Positions 60,858-64,000 of a DNA stretch of 64,000 nucleotides are shown one piece after another (the stretch's first letter is position 1; each line of letters starts with the position of its first letter). The position numbers and the translations under genes were made by a program. Below the pieces are notes generated by a model, which was not told where the DNA came from, ran no database searches, and saw nothing but the letters and a program-made list of their open reading frames with translations. The DNA is from CADEEN01 sp040384625. Lineage in GTDB: Bacteria > Pseudomonadota > Gammaproteobacteria > Burkholderiales > Burkholderiaceae_C. The stretch spans positions 1 to 64,000 of the forward strand of contig JAZKIW010000067.1 of assembly GCA_040384625.1 (NCBI GenBank), in the 5' to 3' direction.

Positions 60858-61323
60858 GTGAGCACGGATCGCCCCGCCCGCCTGGCCGCGTACCGGGCCG
60901 AACGGCCGGACGAGCTGGTGCCGATGTGGCGGCGCCGCCTTCGAAGGCGGTGTCGGCGTGACGGACCCACATCCGATCGCCGAGCAGTTGCAGTACTTCC
61001 TCGATGTCGTGCTGCCGAAGAACGAGGTTCGCCTCGCGCTGCTCGGTGACGAGCTGATGGGCTTCGTCGCCGCGTCGCGCGAGTCGGTCGCCCAGCTCCA
61101 TGTCCGTGTCGGCTTTCAGCGACGTGGCATCGGGACGGCGATGCTGGCCTGGGCCAAGGCCCAGTCGGCGGGCAGCCTGTGGCTGTTCACCTTCCAGCGC
61201 AACCACGGGGCCTGCGCGTTCTACGAGCACAACGGCTTTCACGTCATCGCTCGCGGCTTCGAGCCGATGTGGCAGCTGGCCGACGTGAAGTACCAGTGGT
61301 CCGCCGATGCGGCGCGAGGCTGA
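60858..61323 (+). pseudogene. GNAT acetyltransferase gene with a one-base frameshift
   Basis: A GTG at 60858 opens LAAYRAERPDELVPMWR, a normal GNAT N-terminus. At 60933 one extra C shifts the frame; dropping it gives AAFEGGVGVTDPHPIAEQLQ and then a full GNAT body (SVAQLHVRVGFQRRGIGTAM, ACAFYEHNGFHVIARGFEPM) to the stop at 61323. As read, only a fragment from a GTG at 60958 (121 aa) can be made. The cause is either a real inactivating insertion in the GGCGGCGCCGCC run or a sequence error. Confidence 0.7.
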
Positions 61324-61325
61324 AC

Positions 61326-62150
61326 TCAGAAGGCCAGCCAGCGCTGCGGTGTATCCCAGAACAGCTTGCGTCGATCGGCTGCGTCGGGCAGCAGGCGCTC
61401 GACATGGCGCAGCAGCGGCCCGACATCCAAACGCTCGGGCGCGCGCAGGAAGGGCCAGTCAGACGCCCACAGGCAGGCATCGAGGGTGAACGCCTCGAGC
61501 AGTGCGTCGAAGAAGGGCCGCGTGTCGGGCCACGGCGCGGGCTGGCGCGAGAACTTCTGCCAGCCCGACAGCTTAACCGCCGTGCGACCGTTGGCGGCCA
61601 TCGCCAGCAGCGTGCGGAAGCCCGGCTGCTCCACGCCACGCGCCGGATCGGGGCGACCGCCGTGGTCGATCATGGTGCGCACGCCACTGTCTTCGACCAG
61701 CGCACGCAACGCGACCAGTTGATCGTGCTCGACCTGCAGCGACAGCATCAGCTCGAGCGCGGCGGCACGACGCAGCAACGGCCCCGCGCGCAGCAGGTGC
61801 TCGACGCCGAGCATGCTGGCGTTCAGCGCCAGGCCGACCACGCCTTGCGACTTCATCTGCCCGAGGACTTCGGCGGGCGTGTCGAGACCAACGAAGGCGA
61901 TGCCCTTCAAGCGGTTGGGCGCGCGCGCCAGCGCATCCAGCAGGCAGCGGTTGTCGGTGCCGTAGCCGGAATTCGGACCGACGAGCAGCGCGTGACGGAT
62001 GCCGTAGGCATCCATCAACTGCAGGTAAGCGTCGATCCCTCCTTGTTCCTGTCCGGCGGGGCGGTAGGCCACGTCCGGCGCATACGGGAAGCGCTCCGGG
62101 TCGAGCACATGGCAGTGCGCGTCGATCTTCGCTTCGTCGAAAACGCTCAC
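61326..62150 (-). CDS. Amidohydrolase family 2 protein (PDC hydrolase-like)
   Basis: 274 residues from a GTG start. The opening KIDAHCHVLDPERFPYAPDV is typical of the LigI / 2-pyrone-4,6-dicarboxylate hydrolase branch; MIDHGGRPDPARGVEQPGF, TAVKLSGWQKFS and WASDWPFLRAPE carry the other active-site positions. It would hydrolyse a lactone or similar ring. It follows the ABC binding-protein gene by 16 bases. GTG at 62150 is preferred because an upstream ATG lies in that gene. Confidence 0.86.
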   Translation of the reverse strand: MSVFDEAKIDAHCHVLDPERFPYAPDVAYRPAGQEQGGIDAYLQLMDAYGIRHALLVGPNSGYGTDNRCLLDALARAPNRLKGIAFVGLDTPAEVLGQMKSQGVVGLALNASMLGVEHLLRAGPLLRRAAALELMLSLQVEHDQLVALRALVEDSGVRTMIDHGGRPDPARGVEQPGFRTLLAMAANGRTAVKLSGWQKFSRQPAPWPDTRPFFDALLEAFTLDACLWASDWPFLRAPERLDVGPLLRHVERLLPDAADRRKLFWDTPQRWLAF

Positions 62151-62166
62151 GCGCTGCCTTGTCGGA

Positions 62167-63312
62167 TCACTTTGCGCCGAGCGCCGGCAGGGTCTCCTTG
62201 ACCACCTGCTTGCCATCACGCGCCTCGACCATAAAGCTTTCGCGGTCGAGGTCGCCGTTGGCGTCGATGCTGACGTCCATCAGGATGCCGGGGTTCTGCG
62301 CCGCCTTCAGGCTCAAGCCGTGCAAGGTCTGGGCGACGAGCTTGCGGTCGAACTTGCCCGTCTTCTCGATCGCCGCCTTGAGGATGTAGACGCCGGTGTA
62401 GCCCTTGATGCCGTTGTGGTCGGGCGTGAATTTCCATTCGCGCTCGAATTTGCCGCGGAAGTCGCGCAGCCCGGCGATCGGTGCATCGACCGTCAGGCCC
62501 ACGTGCGCCACAGCGCCGTTGGCCGACTCGCCGGCCAGCTCGATCACTTTCTGACTGGTGAGCACCGTTTCGCCGACGACGGGCTTGGTCACGCCCTGCT
62601 TGCGCAATTCGCGCAGCAGGCGCGCCGACTCCTCCTCGTTGGTGTAGCAGAAGATCACGTCGGCATTGGCCTGCTTGGCCTTCAACACCGCGGCCGAGAA
62701 GTCGACCTGGTTCTGGTCCGTCGAGATGTCGGTGCTGATCTTCACGCCCAGCGGCTCTAGCGCCTTGATGATCGCGTCCTTGCCACCCTTGCCGAAGTCG
62801 TTATTGACGTAGATCAACGCGACCGTCTTCGCCTTCAGGTTGTTGGCGATGTAGCGCGCCACCTTGGGCATCGCCGTATCCTGGGTGAAGCTGGTGCGGA
62901 AGATGTACGGGTTGCCCTGCTTGGTGATCGCCGCCGCCTCGCCGCCGGTGAAGTTGGGGATCTCGGCCTTGCGCGTCTCGGCCATGCTGACCAGGATCGA
63001 ACCCGAGAACACCGGTCCGAAGACCGCGAACACGTCATCGTCCACCGCCTTGGTGGCCAGGCCCTTGGCAACCCCGGGGTTGCTCTGCGTGTCGGCCGTG
63101 GTGGTCTCGATCTTGCGGCCCAGGATGCCGCCGGCAGCATTGATCTCCTTGACGGCCAGCTCGACCCCGTTCTTGAAGTTGGTGCCCGAGGTGGCGCCGG
63201 CACCCGAGAGCTCGACGATGTTGGCGATCTTGATCGACTGAGCCCAGGCGGCGGGCAGCAGCGCCAAGGAAAGGGCTGCCGCGGCAAGCAGGGGGCGAAC
63301 GGTTGGCTTCAT
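62167..63312 (-). CDS. Branched-chain amino acid-type ABC substrate-binding protein
   Basis: 381 residues with a signal peptide (LLAAAALSLALLPAAWAQ). The mature protein is a LivK-type type I binding protein: VELSGAGATSGTNFKNGVEL, FTGGEAAAITKQGNPYIFRT, YVNNDFGKGGKDAII. Many such proteins bind aromatic or acidic compounds in this group of bacteria. AGGAG precedes the Met at 63312. Between the aroE-like and amidohydrolase genes. Confidence 0.93.
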   Translation of the reverse strand: MKPTVRPLLAAAALSLALLPAAWAQSIKIANIVELSGAGATSGTNFKNGVELAVKEINAAGGILGRKIETTTADTQSNPGVAKGLATKAVDDDVFAVFGPVFSGSILVSMAETRKAEIPNFTGGEAAAITKQGNPYIFRTSFTQDTAMPKVARYIANNLKAKTVALIYVNNDFGKGGKDAIIKALEPLGVKISTDISTDQNQVDFSAAVLKAKQANADVIFCYTNEEESARLLRELRKQGVTKPVVGETVLTSQKVIELAGESANGAVAHVGLTVDAPIAGLRDFRGKFEREWKFTPDHNGIKGYTGVYILKAAIEKTGKFDRKLVAQTLHGLSLKAAQNPGILMDVSIDANGDLDRESFMVEARDGKQVVKETLPALGAK

Positions 63313-63356
63313 GACGGGCTTGTCTCCTGGAGGGTGGGGGTGATGGCGTGCGCGGG

Positions 63357-64000
63357 TCACTTCGGGACCAGGAGCGAGCGCACCTCGCTCAGGTCGGCTT
63401 GCAAGGTCTGCGCAATGGCCTCGAAGCCGAAGAAGCGCAGGTACTCTGGAATCTGCTGCACCAACATCTCGAAGCCGGCTTCGGCCTTCAGACCGCGGGT
63501 GCGACATTCGCGCAGCAATGGCGTGGGCTGCTTGCTCATGATGATGTCCACCACCGCCGCACCGGCGTCCACGCGCTGTGGGTCGAAGGGCATCGGATCG
63601 TCGGGTTTGAGACCCTGCGAGGTGCAGTTGACGATCAGGTCGAATCCGGCCGGGTCGGTGCTTGCTGCCACGCGGGCAGCAGTGCCAACCAGGGGCTGCA
63701 GGCGCTGAACCAGGGCCGCCGAGCGCGCTGCGCCGCGGTTGGCCACCGCCAGGGTCGCCGGCCCGCGCTGCGCGATCGCCGCGGCCACCGCGTGGCCGCC
63801 CCCGCCGGCGCCGACGATCAGCACGCGTTTGCCCTTGACGTCGATGCCGAAGTGATCGAGGCCCTTGACGAAGCCGATGCCATCGAACAGCGCCGCCTCC
63901 AGGCGGCCGTCGGGCAGGCGCCGCACGGCATTCACGGCCCCGGCAATCTGCGCCACCGGGTCGCTCGGGTCGAGCAGCGCCGCGAGCTGGCTCTTGTGCG
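63357..64000 (-). CDS. Shikimate/quinate dehydrogenase (AroE-like), 5' end cut by window edge
   Basis: The visible part is about 214 residues and runs off the right edge. HKSQLAALLDPSD and IAGAVNAVRR match the shikimate-binding half, and the NADP-binding loop is VLIVGAGGGGHAVAAAIA; NCTSQGLKPDDPMPFD is the conserved dehydrogenase segment. It reduces dehydroshikimate or oxidises shikimate/quinate. Its operon mates, an ABC binding protein and a lactonase-like enzyme, suggest a catabolic copy more than the biosynthetic AroE. Confidence 0.88.
   Translation of the reverse strand, partial: HKSQLAALLDPSDPVAQIAGAVNAVRRLPDGRLEAALFDGIGFVKGLDHFGIDVKGKRVLIVGAGGGGHAVAAAIAQRGPATLAVANRGAARSAALVQRLQPLVGTAARVAASTDPAGFDLIVNCTSQGLKPDDPMPFDPQRVDAGAAVVDIIMSKQPTPLLRECRTRGLKAEAGFEMLVQQIPEYLRFFGFEAIAQTLQADLSEVRSLLVPK

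Overview
The window looks like chromosome from a high-GC betaproteobacterium of the Burkholderiales, most likely near Rubrivivax, Leptothrix, Ideonella or Piscinibacter. The grounds are strongly GC-biased codon use, an FlhDC-driven flagellar system, a lateral order flgL-K-J-I-H-G-F-E-D-C-B / flgA-M-N, FliA-FlhG-FlhF-FlhA-FlhB, and MotAB-CheYZ. The genus is an inference; no rRNA or tRNA gene was seen.

Layout. (1) 1-3.2 kb is an accessory patch of four short co-oriented genes (one RibD/DHFR-like, three GNAT acetyltransferases). Imperfect palindromes resembling integron attC sites separate several of them. Two small unknown ORFs follow. (2) 3.3-8.9 kb is a cyclic-di-GMP block: EAL-HDOD protein, HPt protein, REC-PAS-GGDEF-EAL protein and a GGDEF cyclase. 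(3) 8.9-21 kb holds the rod, hook, ring and junction genes, with divergent flgA, flgM and flgN. (4) 21-36.9 kb holds a hybrid histidine kinase, fliA, a P-loop-less FlhG-like protein, flhF, flhA, flhB, cheZ, cheY, motB, motA, a membrane methyltransferase, flhC, flhD and a REC-kinase/NarL-type regulator pair. (5) 37.1-46.2 kb is a chemotaxis operon: CheZ-like helical protein, second CheY, CheA, MCP, CheW, MCP, secreted sCache protein, MCP. (6) 46.2-64 kb is housekeeping and transport: a small exported peptide, an FtsX-type permease, a LigB-type dioxygenase, a peptide-type binding protein, a purine patch (two BMP binding proteins, adenine/adenosine deaminase, DUF3052), a LysR-controlled pirin/DoxX/FMN-reductase operon, gluQRS, FKBP, a frameshifted GNAT gene, and an aroE-like/ABC binding protein/amidohydrolase operon cut by the right edge.

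Regulatory picture. Four sites fit a sigma-28 (FliA) pattern of roughly T(A/C)AA-N15-NNCGATAN. They lie upstream of flgM, motAB, cheYZ and the sCache-MCP pair. At motA and cheY the -10 element also supplies the TAA stop codon of the preceding gene. FlhDC, FliA, FlgM and FlgN are all encoded here, so most of the flagellar hierarchy sits in one window. A TGTAGG-N7-CCTACA dyad upstream of flhD, together with the adjacent NarL-type regulator, suggests a further input to the master operon.

Points most worth checking are the possible sedentary integron cassettes at the left edge, the FlhG-like protein that keeps the FlhF-activating DQA-x-GLR motif but has no Walker A, the second CheZ/CheY-like pair before cheA, a dispersed structured intergenic repeat (two copies, 34.8 and 46.3 kb), and the stop-codon/promoter overlaps.
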